Assembly (NCBI GenBank): GCA_039725955.1
Contig: CP091034.1
Span: forward strand, 4,398,001-4,462,000
Reading direction: 5' to 3'
Source: Sinorhizobium sp. B11
Lineage (GTDB): Bacteria > Pseudomonadota > Alphaproteobacteria > Rhizobiales > Rhizobiaceae
Length of the DNA: 64,000 bases
Part shown: in pieces, positions 17,664-26,560 of the stretch
Numbering within the stretch: position 1 is the first letter of the stretch
Layout: each line of letters starts with the position of its first letter
The notes under the pieces: generated by a model
What the model was told of the DNA's origin: nothing
The model's database searches: none
What the model saw: only the letters and a program-made list of their open reading frames with translations
Translations under genes and position numbers: made by a program

Positions 17664-18716
17664 TCAATCTGCGGGCGGATAGGGATGCTCGTTGCCACGA
17701 TAATCCGAAATCGAATAACAACCCTCGCCGGTCGCCTGCACGGTGCTTTCGCCGATCACGGCCTTGCCGTAGCCGCCGGGAATATCGAGAATATAAGTGG
17801 GCTGGCAAAGGCCGGAGATACGACCGCGAAGCGAGGAGACGATCTTCTGCCCCTCCTCTATCGACAGCCGGAAATGACTGGTGCCGGGTGCAAGATCCGG
17901 ATGGTGCAGATAATAGGGCTTCACCCGTGCCTCGACGAAGGCTCGCATCAGTTCCGCCAGAACTTCGGGATCATCGTTGACGCCTTTCAGAAGCACCGAC
18001 TGGCTGACCATGACGATGCCGGCATCCACCAGACGGGCACAGGCGGCGCGCGCTTCCGCAGTCAGCTCGCGCGGATGGTTGGCGTGCAGCGCGACATAAA
18101 CTGTCTTGCCGCTCGCCTTCAGTGCGGCGATCAGTTCCGCATCGATCTTCTGTGGGTCGACAACCGGCACCCGCGTGTGGAAGCGCACGATTTTCACATG
18201 CTGGAGTGCCGCAAGCTCGCTTAGAATGTCGCCGAGACGACGTGGTGAAAGAACCAGCGGATCGCCACCGGTCAGGATCACCTCCCAGATCTCGCTGTGG
18301 CCGCGAATATAGTCGAAGGCGGCAGCCAGCGCCGCCGGCTCGAGAGTGCCAAGCCCCTGCGGCCCCACCATCTCGCGCCGGAAGCAGAAGCGGCAATAGA
18401 CCGGGCAGACATGCACGGCTTTCAACAGCACGCGGTCCGGATAGCGATGCACGATCCCTTCCACCGGGCTATGCGCATGGTCGCCGATAGGATCGGCCCG
18501 TTCCTCCGGCGTGGTCACCAGTTCCGCCGCATCGGGCACAAACTGCCGGGCAATCGGGTCGGCCGGATCGGCATGATCGATCAACCTTGCCATGGCAGGC
18601 GTCAGCGCAATGGCATAGCGGGCAGCAACCTCATCGAGCGCCAGTCGCTCAGCCTCCTCGATCAGGCCTGATCTGACGAGATCGTCGACACTCTTGATCG
18701 GCCGCAAGACGTTCAT
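17664..18716 (-). CDS. epmB: EF-P beta-lysylation protein EpmB (lysine 2,3-aminomutase family)
   Basis: A 350-residue radical SAM enzyme with the CxxxCxxC iron-sulfur motif at Cys104, Cys108 and Cys111 (CPVYCRFC), followed by the GGDP motif (LTGGDPL) of aminomutases. At 350 residues it is the short EpmB type rather than the longer catabolic lysine aminomutase. EpmB converts (S)-alpha-lysine to (R)-beta-lysine, which EpmA attaches to EF-P. It overlaps the end of epmA by four bases, so the two are co-translated. Given the lysine catabolic operon nearby, a catabolic role was considered, but the epmA/efp context decides. Confidence 0.92.
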   Translation of the reverse strand: MNVLRPIKSVDDLVRSGLIEEAERLALDEVAARYAIALTPAMARLIDHADPADPIARQFVPDAAELVTTPEERADPIGDHAHSPVEGIVHRYPDRVLLKAVHVCPVYCRFCFRREMVGPQGLGTLEPAALAAAFDYIRGHSEIWEVILTGGDPLVLSPRRLGDILSELAALQHVKIVRFHTRVPVVDPQKIDAELIAALKASGKTVYVALHANHPRELTAEARAACARLVDAGIVMVSQSVLLKGVNDDPEVLAELMRAFVEARVKPYYLHHPDLAPGTSHFRLSIEEGQKIVSSLRGRISGLCQPTYILDIPGGYGKAVIGESTVQATGEGCYSISDYRGNEHPYPPAD

Positions 18717-19777
18717 CGACCATACTCCGCAACAGGCGCCCAGAGCACCTGATCGATCCGCGACGCTCCCGTCGCCAGCATCACAAGCCGGTCGAAGCCG
18801 AGCGCGATCCCGCTCGCTTCCGGCATGATCGCCAGCGCAGCCAGAAAATCCTCGTCGAGCGGATAGGTCTCACCATAGACGCGCATCTTCTCGGTCATCT
18901 CGATCTCGAAACGCCGCCGCTGTTCTGCGGCATTGGTCAGTTCGCCGAAGCCGTTGGCAAGCTCGACGCCGCAAGCATAGAGCTCGAAGCGCTCCGCCAC
19001 GCGCGGATCGCCTGCCGAAGGTCGCGCGAGAGCCGCTTCCGAAACAGGATATTCGTCGAGAATGGTGACGCGGCCGAAGCCGAGATGCGGCTCAACCTTT
19101 TCCACCAGTACCCGGCTGAAAAGATCGGCCCAATGATCATCATCGGCAACGCGCATGCCGATCCGCCGCATTTCGGCGGCAAGATGCGCGCGATCGGTCA
19201 AGCCGTCAGCAGATACAGAAGCCAGAAGATCGATGCCGGCATGGCGGGCGAACGCTTCTGCGACGCTGATACGCTCCGGCCCGGCGAAGGGATCGCACTC
19301 GGTCCCGCGATAGGCAAGCATTGCGGTCTTGACCGTCTCGGCAGCGAGCGCCAGCATGCGCACGCAATCCATCATCAGGCTCTCATAGCTTTCACCCGCC
19401 CGATACCATTCGAGCATAGTGAACTCCGGATGGTGCAGCGGCCCGCGCTCGCGGTTGCGGTAGACATGCGCAAAGCAGGCGATGCGTTCTTCACCGGCGG
19501 CCAGAAGCTTCTTGCAGGCAAACTCCGGCGATGTGTGTAGGTAAAAGGGCGCAGCCTGTCCGTCCGTCGTCAGCGCCTGCGTTGCGAAGGCATGCAGATG
19601 CGCCTCATTGCCGGGAGACACCTGCAGCGTCGCCGTATCGACCTCAATGAAGTCCTCACGGGCAAAATAACCCCGCAGCGCTGACTGGATCGCGTTGCGC
19701 CCGATGAGGAACGGACGGCGATCGGCATGCACTGATGGTGTCCACCAGGGAGACGCCTTGGCGCTCGTGAGGTTCAT
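18713..19777 (-). CDS. epmA: EF-P--(R)-beta-lysine ligase EpmA (PoxA/GenX)
   Basis: A 354-residue class II lysyl-tRNA-synthetase-like protein lacking the N-terminal anticodon-binding domain. Motif 2 is in CFAHVYRNRERGPLHHPEFTMLEWYRA and motif 3 in GIALGFDRLVML. It activates (R)-beta-lysine and transfers it to the conserved lysine of EF-P. It is divergent from efp across 149 bp and overlaps epmB. This is the second synthetase relative within 5 kb whose acceptor is a protein rather than a tRNA. Confidence 0.95.
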   Translation of the reverse strand: MNLTSAKASPWWTPSVHADRRPFLIGRNAIQSALRGYFAREDFIEVDTATLQVSPGNEAHLHAFATQALTTDGQAAPFYLHTSPEFACKKLLAAGEERIACFAHVYRNRERGPLHHPEFTMLEWYRAGESYESLMMDCVRMLALAAETVKTAMLAYRGTECDPFAGPERISVAEAFARHAGIDLLASVSADGLTDRAHLAAEMRRIGMRVADDDHWADLFSRVLVEKVEPHLGFGRVTILDEYPVSEAALARPSAGDPRVAERFELYACGVELANGFGELTNAAEQRRRFEIEMTEKMRVYGETYPLDEDFLAALAIMPEASGIALGFDRLVMLATGASRIDQVLWAPVAEYGR

Positions 19778-19926
19778 ACAACGCTTCCTTGCCGGATTCG
19801 GCGGGGATGGGGTGGCTATTTCCGCGATTTTAGGTTAGTGCCGCCCCGAAGAAAAAACATTTTGCGTCTTCAGGACTATTCTGACTGTCCTCTACGACGC
19901 CGAAAGCCGACTTACAAGGAAGTCTT

Positions 19927-20496
19927 ATGGTCAAGGTCATCGCCTCTTCGGTCCGCAAGGGCAACGTTCTCGATGTCGACGGCAAGCTCTACGTCGTTCT
20001 CACGGCTCAGAATTTCCACCCGGGCAAGGGCACGCCGGTCACCCAGGTCGACATGCGTCGCATCGTCGACGGCGTGAAGGTTTCCGAACGCTGGCGTACG
20101 ACCGAACAGGTCGAGCGCGCCTTCGTGGAAGACGTCAATTTCCAGTACCTCTACGAAGATGGCGAAGGCTTCCACTTCATGAACCCGGCCACCTACGACC
20201 AGGTCGTCGTCAGCGCCGAAACCATGGGCGACCAGAAGGCTTACCTCCAGGAGGGCATGACCTGCATCCTGTCGATCCACGAAGGCAATCCGCTGGCGCT
20301 GGAACTGCCGCGTCACGTCACGCTTGAGATCGTCGAGACCGAACCGGTCGTCAAGGGCCAGACGGCGTCTTCTTCCTACAAGCCGGCCATGCTGTCGAAC
20401 GGCATCCGCACCTCGGTTCCGCCGCATATCGATGCCGGCACCCGCGTCGTCATCGCGACGGAAGACAATTCCTACGTCGAGCGTGCCAAGGACTGA
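19927..20496 (+). CDS. efp: Translation elongation factor P
   Basis: A 189-residue EF-P with the three beta-barrel domains of the family. The modification loop reads HPGKGTP with Lys34, the residue that receives beta-lysine, in agreement with the neighbouring epmA and epmB. EF-P relieves ribosome stalling at polyproline. An AAGGAAG ribosome site precedes the ATG. Confidence 0.97.
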   Translation: MVKVIASSVRKGNVLDVDGKLYVVLTAQNFHPGKGTPVTQVDMRRIVDGVKVSERWRTTEQVERAFVEDVNFQYLYEDGEGFHFMNPATYDQVVVSAETMGDQKAYLQEGMTCILSIHEGNPLALELPRHVTLEIVETEPVVKGQTASSSYKPAMLSNGIRTSVPPHIDAGTRVVIATEDNSYVERAKD

Positions 20497-20517
20497 TTGC
20501 ATCAGTGTTCAGAGTTT

Positions 20518-20551
20518 AAAACGGCCTGAAGCAACCGCTTCGGGCCGTTTT
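20518..20551 (+). terminator. Intrinsic terminator of efp
   Basis: A stem-loop AAACGGCCTGAAGC / GCTTCGGGCCGTTT with an AACC loop and a T-rich tail, 22 bp after the efp stop. Confidence 0.85.
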
Positions 20552-20607
20552 CATTTTTGCCCGATGGCCAGACAGCAAATAGGCCAGCAGCATGCCGGCC
20601 TATTTAC

Positions 20608-21336
20608 TCAGAGATGAGGATTACGCGGCCGGTACTTCTTCACCAGCTTCTGATTGATCTCAGCCGCACCCGGCATATTGGCGCTGAGATAGACGGGCGC
20701 GTCACCGGATTTCGAAAGCTGCGAAGCAACATCTGCGAAGATGGCGTTGATGACCGTCACCCCGACCGCCGTAGACACCGGACCGACACGAAGACCCGTG
20801 CCTTCGAGATCGAGGACAGCGTCACCCGGCGGCAGCCCGTTATCCAGAACCACGTCGGCCACATCGGCAAGCCGCCGGCGGCCATTGGCAATCGCTGTCG
20901 AATAGGCGATCGAGGTAATGGCTATCACCTTTGCGCCGATCTCGCGCGCGTAGTCGGCCGCCTCGATCGGCGCGGCATTCACGCCCGAATTGGAGGCGAT
21001 GATGATGACATCGCCCGGCTGCATGCCGTAACGCTCCAGCATCGGCCGCACCAGGCCCTGCGTGCGCTCATAGACCGAGCTGATGACCGCCCCCTCATGC
21101 AGCATGGCCGAGCCGACGAGAATGGGCACCGTGAAGGCGAGCCCACCAGCCCGATAATGCACCTCTTCCGCCAGCATATGCGAATGGCCGGTGCCGAAGA
21201 CATAGACGCGCTTGTCGCCACGGGCCGCCTCGAGGATTACAGCGGCAGCCTGCGCCATCGGGGCGGCAAGCACCCGCTTCAGCTCCTCAAGCCGGCCGAT
21301 GAGATTGGTGAAATAGGCGTCCGTAATGTCAGTCAT
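20608..21336 (-). CDS. SIS-domain sugar-phosphate-binding protein (UPF0309-like)
   Basis: 242 residues with one SIS (sugar isomerase) domain. VFGTGHSHMLAEEVHYRAGG and the IASNSGVNAAPIE loop are the phosphosugar-binding features. No HTH is present. It is the last gene of the amino-sugar operon, 13 bp after nagA. It could be an isomerase, epimerase or etherase for an N-acetylated sugar phosphate (MurQ-like substrates are possible), but no catalytic assignment can be made from sequence. Confidence 0.8.
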   Translation of the reverse strand: MTDITDAYFTNLIGRLEELKRVLAAPMAQAAAVILEAARGDKRVYVFGTGHSHMLAEEVHYRAGGLAFTVPILVGSAMLHEGAVISSVYERTQGLVRPMLERYGMQPGDVIIIASNSGVNAAPIEAADYAREIGAKVIAITSIAYSTAIANGRRRLADVADVVLDNGLPPGDAVLDLEGTGLRVGPVSTAVGVTVINAIFADVASQLSKSGDAPVYLSANMPGAAEINQKLVKKYRPRNPHL

Positions 21337-21349
21337 CGGCCACTCTCCT

Positions 21350-22501
21350 TCACGCCATTTCGCCGTTGAGCCAGGTTGCCGTCACTTCTATCGCATCGGT
21401 GAAATGCACGAGATCAGCGCGCGCGCCCGGCGAAAGCTGACCACGATCGGCAAGCTTCAGGAAGCGCGCCGGATACAGCGTCGCCATCCTCAGTGCCTCG
21501 GCAAGCGTCAGCTCCAAATAGGTGACGCCGTAACGGATCGTCGAAGCCATATCGACATCCGAACCCGCCAGCGTGCCGTCCGACAGCACGAGTTTGGAGC
21601 AGAAACCGCCCCTTTCGCGCCGCACGGTACGGCCGTTCAGTGTGAACGTATCCATCTCGGAGCCGACCAGCGACATGGCATCGGTCACAAAGAAAAGCTT
21701 GCCTTCGCCGCGCTTGGCACGCAGTGCCGTTCGCAACGCCTTCGGATCGACGTGATGTCCATCGGCAATGATGCCGCACCAGACGGACGGATGATCGATT
21801 GCAGCACCAACAAGACCCGGCGCGCGGTGCGCCAGCTGGCTCATGGCGTTGAAAAGATGCGTGACACCACGTGCGCCCGCATCGAAACGCGCCTCGGCTG
21901 CCTCGCTCGTGCTGTCGGAATGGCCGATGCTGACGATGACCCCGGCTTCGCTGAGTTCGCGCACCTGAGAAACCGTCACCTGCTCCGCCGCCATGGTGAC
22001 GAGCAGTGTGCCGATTTCCTCGCGCGCGGCGATGAACGATTTGACATCCCTGTCTTCGACCGGACGCATCAGCTCGGCGAGATGCGCACCCTTGCGCGCC
22101 GGCGCCAGATGCGGACCTTCGAGATGCAGGCCGGCAACGCCCCGGTTCGTCTTCACCGCAATCTTTGCCGCCGCGATCGCGGCAGCCGTCGCTTCTGCCG
22201 TATCGGTAATAAGCGTCGGCAGCAGCGCCGTCGTTCCATACGGCCGATGTCCGTCGGCAATCATGTACATCGAGTTCGGCGACGGCTCGTCGTTCAGCAT
22301 GCGGCCGCCACCGCCATTGACTTGCGCATCGATGAAACCGGCAGACAATATGCCGCCTGCCAACGTCACGACATCGCCCTCGGGCAGATCATTCAGGCCG
22401 ACGATCGCCTCGACGCGTCCGTCCTTGACGATCAGCGCCCGCTCGTCATGGAAGCGTTCGCCATCGAAGATACGAGCGCCGGTGAAGATCTTGTGGGGCA
22501 T
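21350..22501 (-). CDS. nagA: N-acetylglucosamine-6-phosphate deacetylase
   Basis: A 383-residue amidohydrolase of the NagA family. The metal-site features are GFIDAQVNGGGG near residue 60, HLEGPHLAP with the metal Glu, IGHSDS and THLFNAMSQ with His ligands, and FVTDAMS with the catalytic Asp. It removes acetate from GlcNAc-6-phosphate to give GlcN-6-phosphate for the upstream SIS deaminase. Its start overlaps the stop of the SIS gene by one base. Confidence 0.93.
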   Translation of the reverse strand: MPHKIFTGARIFDGERFHDERALIVKDGRVEAIVGLNDLPEGDVVTLAGGILSAGFIDAQVNGGGGRMLNDEPSPNSMYMIADGHRPYGTTALLPTLITDTAEATAAAIAAAKIAVKTNRGVAGLHLEGPHLAPARKGAHLAELMRPVEDRDVKSFIAAREEIGTLLVTMAAEQVTVSQVRELSEAGVIVSIGHSDSTSEAAEARFDAGARGVTHLFNAMSQLAHRAPGLVGAAIDHPSVWCGIIADGHHVDPKALRTALRAKRGEGKLFFVTDAMSLVGSEMDTFTLNGRTVRRERGGFCSKLVLSDGTLAGSDVDMASTIRYGVTYLELTLAEALRMATLYPARFLKLADRGQLSPGARADLVHFTDAIEVTATWLNGEMA

Positions 22502-23532
22502 CAGACGGTCTCCGTCACCTTGAGCAGGTTTGCCGGCTTGTCAGGGTCGAACCCCTTGCGACGTGTGACGGACTCGATCAGACGGTAATAGACGAGCAGC
22601 GAAACCAGGGGATCAACGAGACCGTTGCCGGTCGTCGGAACCTGCAGATTAGCGCCGGCAAGAGGCCTCGTCGAGAAGGGCACGGTGGTAGCGCCGAGCT
22701 TCTGCAGCCGATCGAGGGCCTTCACGTTGTTGTCGAAGGCCGCATCTTCAGGCACGAAGCCGACAATCGGGAAGCCCGGCTGCACCAGGCGCATCGGCCC
22801 GTGCATCAGTTCCGCAAGAGAGAAGGCTTCGGCATGAAGGCCGGCAGTCTCCTTGGCCTTCAGCGCAGCTTCGAGAGCAATGGCGAAAGCCGTGCCGCGG
22901 CCACCGGTATAGAGCGAGGCGGCGTTGAACAGAACTTCCTCGGCAGCAGCCGTATCGATGCCCGATGTCGCAGCGAGTGCGGCCGGCAGTTTTTCGAGCG
23001 CCGCCTGCAGATCGGCCTTGCTGCCGATCGCAGCCGTCACACCGGTGAGGGCTGCGACAGATGCAATGAAGGACTTGGTAGCTGCAACGCTCTTTTCGGC
23101 GCCGGCGTTGAGGCCGAGGACGATATCGGCCTGGTTCGCAAGGGGGCTGTCTGTGACGTTGACCACGGCAATCGTCGTTGCGCCGCCCTTCTTGGCCGCA
23201 TCCTGCAGCGCCACGATGTCAGGGCTCGCGCCCGACTGTGAGACGGTGAAATGGATGCCGCCCTTCAGATGCAGGGGCGCGTTATAGACGGAGGCGATAG
23301 ACGGGCCGATCGAGGCGACCGGCACGCCGCAAGTAATCTCGAACAGATATTTGAAGAAGGTCGCGGCATGGTCGGAAGAACCGCGCGCCGCCGTCGTCAC
23401 GACGCTCGGGCGAGCGGAGGAGAACAGCCGGGCGATTTCGGCAAAAGCCGGCTTTTCCTTTTCGAGCAGGGTGGCGACCACCTCGGGCGACTCGCCCGCT
23501 TCCTGCAGCATCAGCGACTGGTTCTCACTCAT
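22501..23532 (-). CDS. nagB: SIS-family glucosamine-6-phosphate deaminase (NagB-II type)
   Basis: A 343-residue protein with two SIS domains, equivalent to the isomerase half of GlmS without the glutaminase domain. TTAARGSSDHAATFFKYL and FTVSQSGASPDIVAL are the phosphosugar loops, and GRGTAFAIALEAALKAKETAGLHAE-type sequence holds the catalytic Glu region. Such stand-alone proteins (NagB-II/AgaS-like) deaminate GlcN-6-phosphate to fructose-6-phosphate. It overlaps the regulator gene by four bases and nagA by one, forming a tight catabolic operon. Confidence 0.85.
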   Translation of the reverse strand: MSENQSLMLQEAGESPEVVATLLEKEKPAFAEIARLFSSARPSVVTTAARGSSDHAATFFKYLFEITCGVPVASIGPSIASVYNAPLHLKGGIHFTVSQSGASPDIVALQDAAKKGGATTIAVVNVTDSPLANQADIVLGLNAGAEKSVAATKSFIASVAALTGVTAAIGSKADLQAALEKLPAALAATSGIDTAAAEEVLFNAASLYTGGRGTAFAIALEAALKAKETAGLHAEAFSLAELMHGPMRLVQPGFPIVGFVPEDAAFDNNVKALDRLQKLGATTVPFSTRPLAGANLQVPTTGNGLVDPLVSLLVYYRLIESVTRRKGFDPDKPANLLKVTETV

Positions 23533-24302
23533 AGGTCATCTCCAATTCTCAATTCGGCAACGAAATCATAGGCGTCACCACGATAGTGCGAGCGGGTGTA
23601 TTCGACGACACGCTGGTCTTCCAGGCGTGAAACGCGTTCGATCAGAAGCGCCGGCGCACCGGCCTTCACGGCAAGAATAGCCGCCGATGAAGGATCGAGC
23701 GTGACGGCGGTCAGGCGCTGCATGGCGCGCACCGGCTTGTGGCCGCTCTGGGCAAGCGCATCATAGAGCGAGCCTTCGCCGCCGGCATCCTCGCCGAGAA
23801 ATTTGACCGGCACGACGGCGCGTTCGATCGCGAGCGGCAGCCCGTCGGCCAGACGAAGGCGATCGAGCCGCAAAACCGGCTCATCCACACCGAGACCAAG
23901 CAGGAAGGATTCTTCCGGGGAGGGATTGTTGATGGTGCGCGACAGGATCTTCGCCGCCGGCGAGCGCCCGCGGGAGCGCATGTCCGCCGAGAAGGAGGAA
24001 AGCCGCCACAACGACTGCTCCATGCGCTCCACCCTGCTGGAAACGAAAGTGCCGCTGCCATGGCGCGATTCCAGCGCGCCCGATGTCATGAGGTCGCGAT
24101 AGGCTGTCCGAACCGTCACCCGGCCAAGCTTCAGGGCTTCCGCCAGGTCGCGTTCGCCGGGCAGCGCTGTTCCGGGTTTCAGCAGACCTTCCTGGATGAG
24201 ACCGGTGAGGGCCTGCGCCAGCCGCTTGTAAAGCGGTCCAGTTGCCGCCTCGTCTCGCAGCCCACGGCCATTCAGTTCCGCTATCAGACTGGTTCTATCC
24301 AT
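23529..24302 (-). CDS. GntR/HutC-family regulator of the amino-sugar operon
   Basis: 257 residues from the ATG at 24302. The N-terminal winged HTH contains ALPGERDLAEALKLGRVTVRTAYRDL, and the C-terminal UTRA effector domain starts around residue 100. It is the first gene of the operon with nagB-II, nagA and the SIS gene, so it is probably an autoregulated repressor responding to GlcNAc-6-P or GlcN-6-P (family knowledge plus inference). Repeats of TAGAACC surround its start. Confidence 0.87.
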   Translation of the reverse strand: MDRTSLIAELNGRGLRDEAATGPLYKRLAQALTGLIQEGLLKPGTALPGERDLAEALKLGRVTVRTAYRDLMTSGALESRHGSGTFVSSRVERMEQSLWRLSSFSADMRSRGRSPAAKILSRTINNPSPEESFLLGLGVDEPVLRLDRLRLADGLPLAIERAVVPVKFLGEDAGGEGSLYDALAQSGHKPVRAMQRLTAVTLDPSSAAILAVKAGAPALLIERVSRLEDQRVVEYTRSHYRGDAYDFVAELRIGDDL

Positions 24303-24330
24303 GGACACACAATAGAACCTATTTAGAACC
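24291..24330. promoter_or_regulatory. Candidate GntR operator with three TAGAACC half-sites
   Basis: GGTTCTA lies at 24291-24297, and TAGAACC at 24313-24319 and 24324-24330. The last two are 11 bp apart, one helical turn, and the first is inverted. They flank the GntR start codon, as expected for an autoregulatory repressor site. Confidence 0.55.
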
Positions 24331-24364
24331 AATCGGCAAGCAGATTCATTCCGCCGAAAAGAAA

Positions 24365-24390
24365 AACCCTCGCGAGACACCGCGAGGGTT
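24365..24390 (-). terminator. Intrinsic terminator of galM
   Basis: A stem AACCCTCGCG / CGCGAGGGTT with a 6-base loop. On the minus strand it is followed by a T run. It separates galM from the amino-sugar operon. Confidence 0.85.
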
Positions 24391-24416
24391 TCATTGATCT
24401 AGGCCGGACGCTGAGC

Positions 24417-25439
24417 TCAGCTCTTCGTGAAGATGTAGTCCGTTTCCTGCCGCAGCACCTCACCGGGACGCAGAACCGCGTTCGGAAAGGCCGCATGGTT
24501 GATGGCGTCAGGCCAGATCTGGGTCTCGAGGCAAAAGCCGGCGAAAGGACCATATTTCCGGCCGCCAAGACCAGGCACGGGCACACCGAGCTTGAAACCG
24601 GCATAGAACTGTACGCCCGGCTCGGTCGTGCGCACCTCCAGCGAGACGCCGGAGTGCAGGCTGCGGGCAAGCACGACCGAGCGCTTGGCCGTGCGCTCGC
24701 GCGAGAAGCAGAAATTATGGTCATAGAGCGCCTGCTCCTGACCGTCGAAACGCTTCATCGGCGCCATCACCCGGAAATCGAACGCGGTGCCCTCGACGGA
24801 GCGGATCTCGCCGGTCGGTATCTGCTTCTCGTTGGTCGGCAGGTAGTGGTCGGCGGCGATCATGATGTCATGCGCCAGTGCATCCTCCCGGCCGTCGAGA
24901 TTGAAATAGGAGTGTTGGCAGACATTGGCGATCGTCGGCTGATCCGTCACCGTCTCGTAGTTGACAGAAAGCTCGCCGTTGCCATGCACGCGATAGGTCG
25001 CCTGGATCGTGCAGTTGCCGGGATAACCGGCGCGGCCATCGGGATCGACGATCTTCAGTACGACACGGTCGGTCTCGTGCTCGACGATCGTCCAGACGAG
25101 CGTACCGATATTGTTGCTGCCGCCGTGAAGATGCGTAACGCCCTTCTCGTTCAGTTCGAGCTGGTAGTTCTTGCCGTCGAGCGAAAACTTTCCGTCGCCG
25201 ATGCGGTTTGCAAAGCGTCCCGGCGTCGCGCCGAAGAAGGGCGAATGAGCAAGATAGCCTTCGAAATCCTCGAAGCCGAGCACGAGCGATGCGTCATGAC
25301 CCTCCAGCCGCGCATCCTGGATGACCGCGCCCCAGCTCAATACCTTGACCGTCAGTCCGCCGCCGCGGATGACGACACGATGGACGGTCTCTCCGTCCTT
25401 CGTCTGTCCGAAAACTTCCCGTTCCAATTTGTCCGCCAT
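24417..25439 (-). CDS. galM: Aldose 1-epimerase (galactose mutarotase)
   Basis: A 340-residue beta-sandwich mutarotase. NRIGDGKFSLDGKNY, the HLHGGSNN segment (catalytic region) and the CQHSYFNLDG segment with the second catalytic His are visible, and a Glu follows in GFCLETQIWPDA. It interconverts alpha and beta anomers of aldoses such as galactose or glucose. It is a single gene with its own downstream terminator. Confidence 0.9.
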   Translation of the reverse strand: MADKLEREVFGQTKDGETVHRVVIRGGGLTVKVLSWGAVIQDARLEGHDASLVLGFEDFEGYLAHSPFFGATPGRFANRIGDGKFSLDGKNYQLELNEKGVTHLHGGSNNIGTLVWTIVEHETDRVVLKIVDPDGRAGYPGNCTIQATYRVHGNGELSVNYETVTDQPTIANVCQHSYFNLDGREDALAHDIMIAADHYLPTNEKQIPTGEIRSVEGTAFDFRVMAPMKRFDGQEQALYDHNFCFSRERTAKRSVVLARSLHSGVSLEVRTTEPGVQFYAGFKLGVPVPGLGGRKYGPFAGFCLETQIWPDAINHAAFPNAVLRPGEVLRQETDYIFTKS

Positions 25440-25528
25440 GATCGACGCTCACTCCATCCCTAGGATTCAGGAACCGGAACCTGCCCCCATTCGCCGCAAA
25501 CCGCAACCGGGCAGGGCCGGAAAACAAA

Positions 25529-25554
25529 ACGCCGCCGCAGAAATGCGACGGCGT
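25529..25554 (-). terminator. Intrinsic terminator of metA
   Basis: On the minus strand an 11-bp stem ACGCCGTCGCA / TGCGGCGGCGT (one G-T pair) with a TTTC loop is followed by TTTGTTTT, 25 bp after the metA stop. Confidence 0.85.
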
Positions 25555-25579
25555 CATTTCTAAACCTGACTGGTGACGC

Positions 25580-26503
25580 TCAGATGTCCGAGCCGATCTC
25601 TTCGATATCGTAGGATGTCGTCTGGTAGATCTCGTTGATCCAGTTGCCGAAAAGCAGATGCGCATGGCTGCGCCAGCGGTTCTGCGGCGCGATCGCCGGG
25701 TCGTTATGCGGGAAATAGTTGTGCGGCATTTTGATCGGCACGCCGGCATTCACGTCGCGGAAATATTCGTCCGAAAGAGACGTGGAATCGTATTCGACGT
25801 GATTGAAGATATAAAGCCGCCGGCCCTTCGGCTCGTGCACGAGACAGACGCCCATCTCACTCGATTCCATCAGGATCTCGAGGCCGTCGATCTTCTCGAT
25901 GTCGGTCCGGCGCACCTCGGTCCACCGCGACACCGGAACCTCGAAATTGTCGGAGAAACCGTTGAGATAAACCGAGGACGGCTTGAGATTGCGGTGGCGG
26001 TAAACGCCGAAGGCCTTTTCCTTCAGCTCATACTTCGGCACGCCGTGGAAATGATAGATCCCCGCCATCGCGCCCCAGCAGACATTCATGGTCGAATGGA
26101 CATTTGTCTGCGTCCAGTCGAAAATCTGCTGCATTTCCTTCCAATAGGTAACGTCCTCGTAAGGCAGCGTCTCGATTGGCGCGCCCGTGATGATGAAGCC
26201 GTCAAACTTGCGGTGCTTCACTTCCTCCCAGGTCTGGTAGAAGGCGAGCAGATGTTCTTCAGACGTGTTCTTGGCCTTGTGGTTGCCGACGCGGATCAGC
26301 GAGAATTCCACCTGCAGCGGCGAAGCGCCGACGAGGCGCGCCATCTGCACTTCGGTCTTGATCTTGTTCGGCATGAGGTTGAGCAGCCCGATCTGCAGCG
26401 GGCGGATATCCTGACGGATCGCCACCGTTTCGGTCATCACCCTCACGCCCTCGTTGACGAGGGTTTCGAAGGCTGGCAGCGTATCGGGGATCTTGATGGG
26501 CAT
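25580..26503 (-). CDS. metA: Homoserine O-acyltransferase MetA (probably acetyl-CoA dependent)
   Basis: A 307-residue MetA-family protein from the ATG at 26503; an in-frame TTG six codons upstream is less likely. The catalytic Cys142 is in NVCWGAMAG, and the His and Glu lie in IFNHVEYDS. It performs the first committed step of methionine synthesis. The acyl-donor position 111 is Glu (APIETLPY) where the E. coli succinyl enzyme has Gly, which in published work marks acetyl-CoA use, so O-acetylhomoserine is the predicted product. A SAM-II riboswitch and terminator precede it. Confidence 0.93.
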   Translation of the reverse strand: MPIKIPDTLPAFETLVNEGVRVMTETVAIRQDIRPLQIGLLNLMPNKIKTEVQMARLVGASPLQVEFSLIRVGNHKAKNTSEEHLLAFYQTWEEVKHRKFDGFIITGAPIETLPYEDVTYWKEMQQIFDWTQTNVHSTMNVCWGAMAGIYHFHGVPKYELKEKAFGVYRHRNLKPSSVYLNGFSDNFEVPVSRWTEVRRTDIEKIDGLEILMESSEMGVCLVHEPKGRRLYIFNHVEYDSTSLSDEYFRDVNAGVPIKMPHNYFPHNDPAIAPQNRWRSHAHLLFGNWINEIYQTTSYDIEEIGSDI

Positions 26504-26523
26504 TGCGGTCAACTCGATCAAAA

Positions 26524-26556
26524 TAAAAAACCGGCGGCGAAAGAATCGCTACCGGT
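26524..26556 (-). terminator. Riboswitch-controlled terminator before metA
   Basis: On the minus strand the stem ACCGG-ta-GCGA / TCGC-cg-CCGGT is followed by six T bases, between the SAM-II aptamer and the metA start. It is the likely expression platform: transcription stops when SAM is bound. Confidence 0.8.
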
Positions 26557-26560
26557 CCGC

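Noticed and set aside
17664..18716. Lysine catabolic 2,3-aminomutase
   Set aside because: Short length, overlap with epmA and closeness to efp indicate EpmB.
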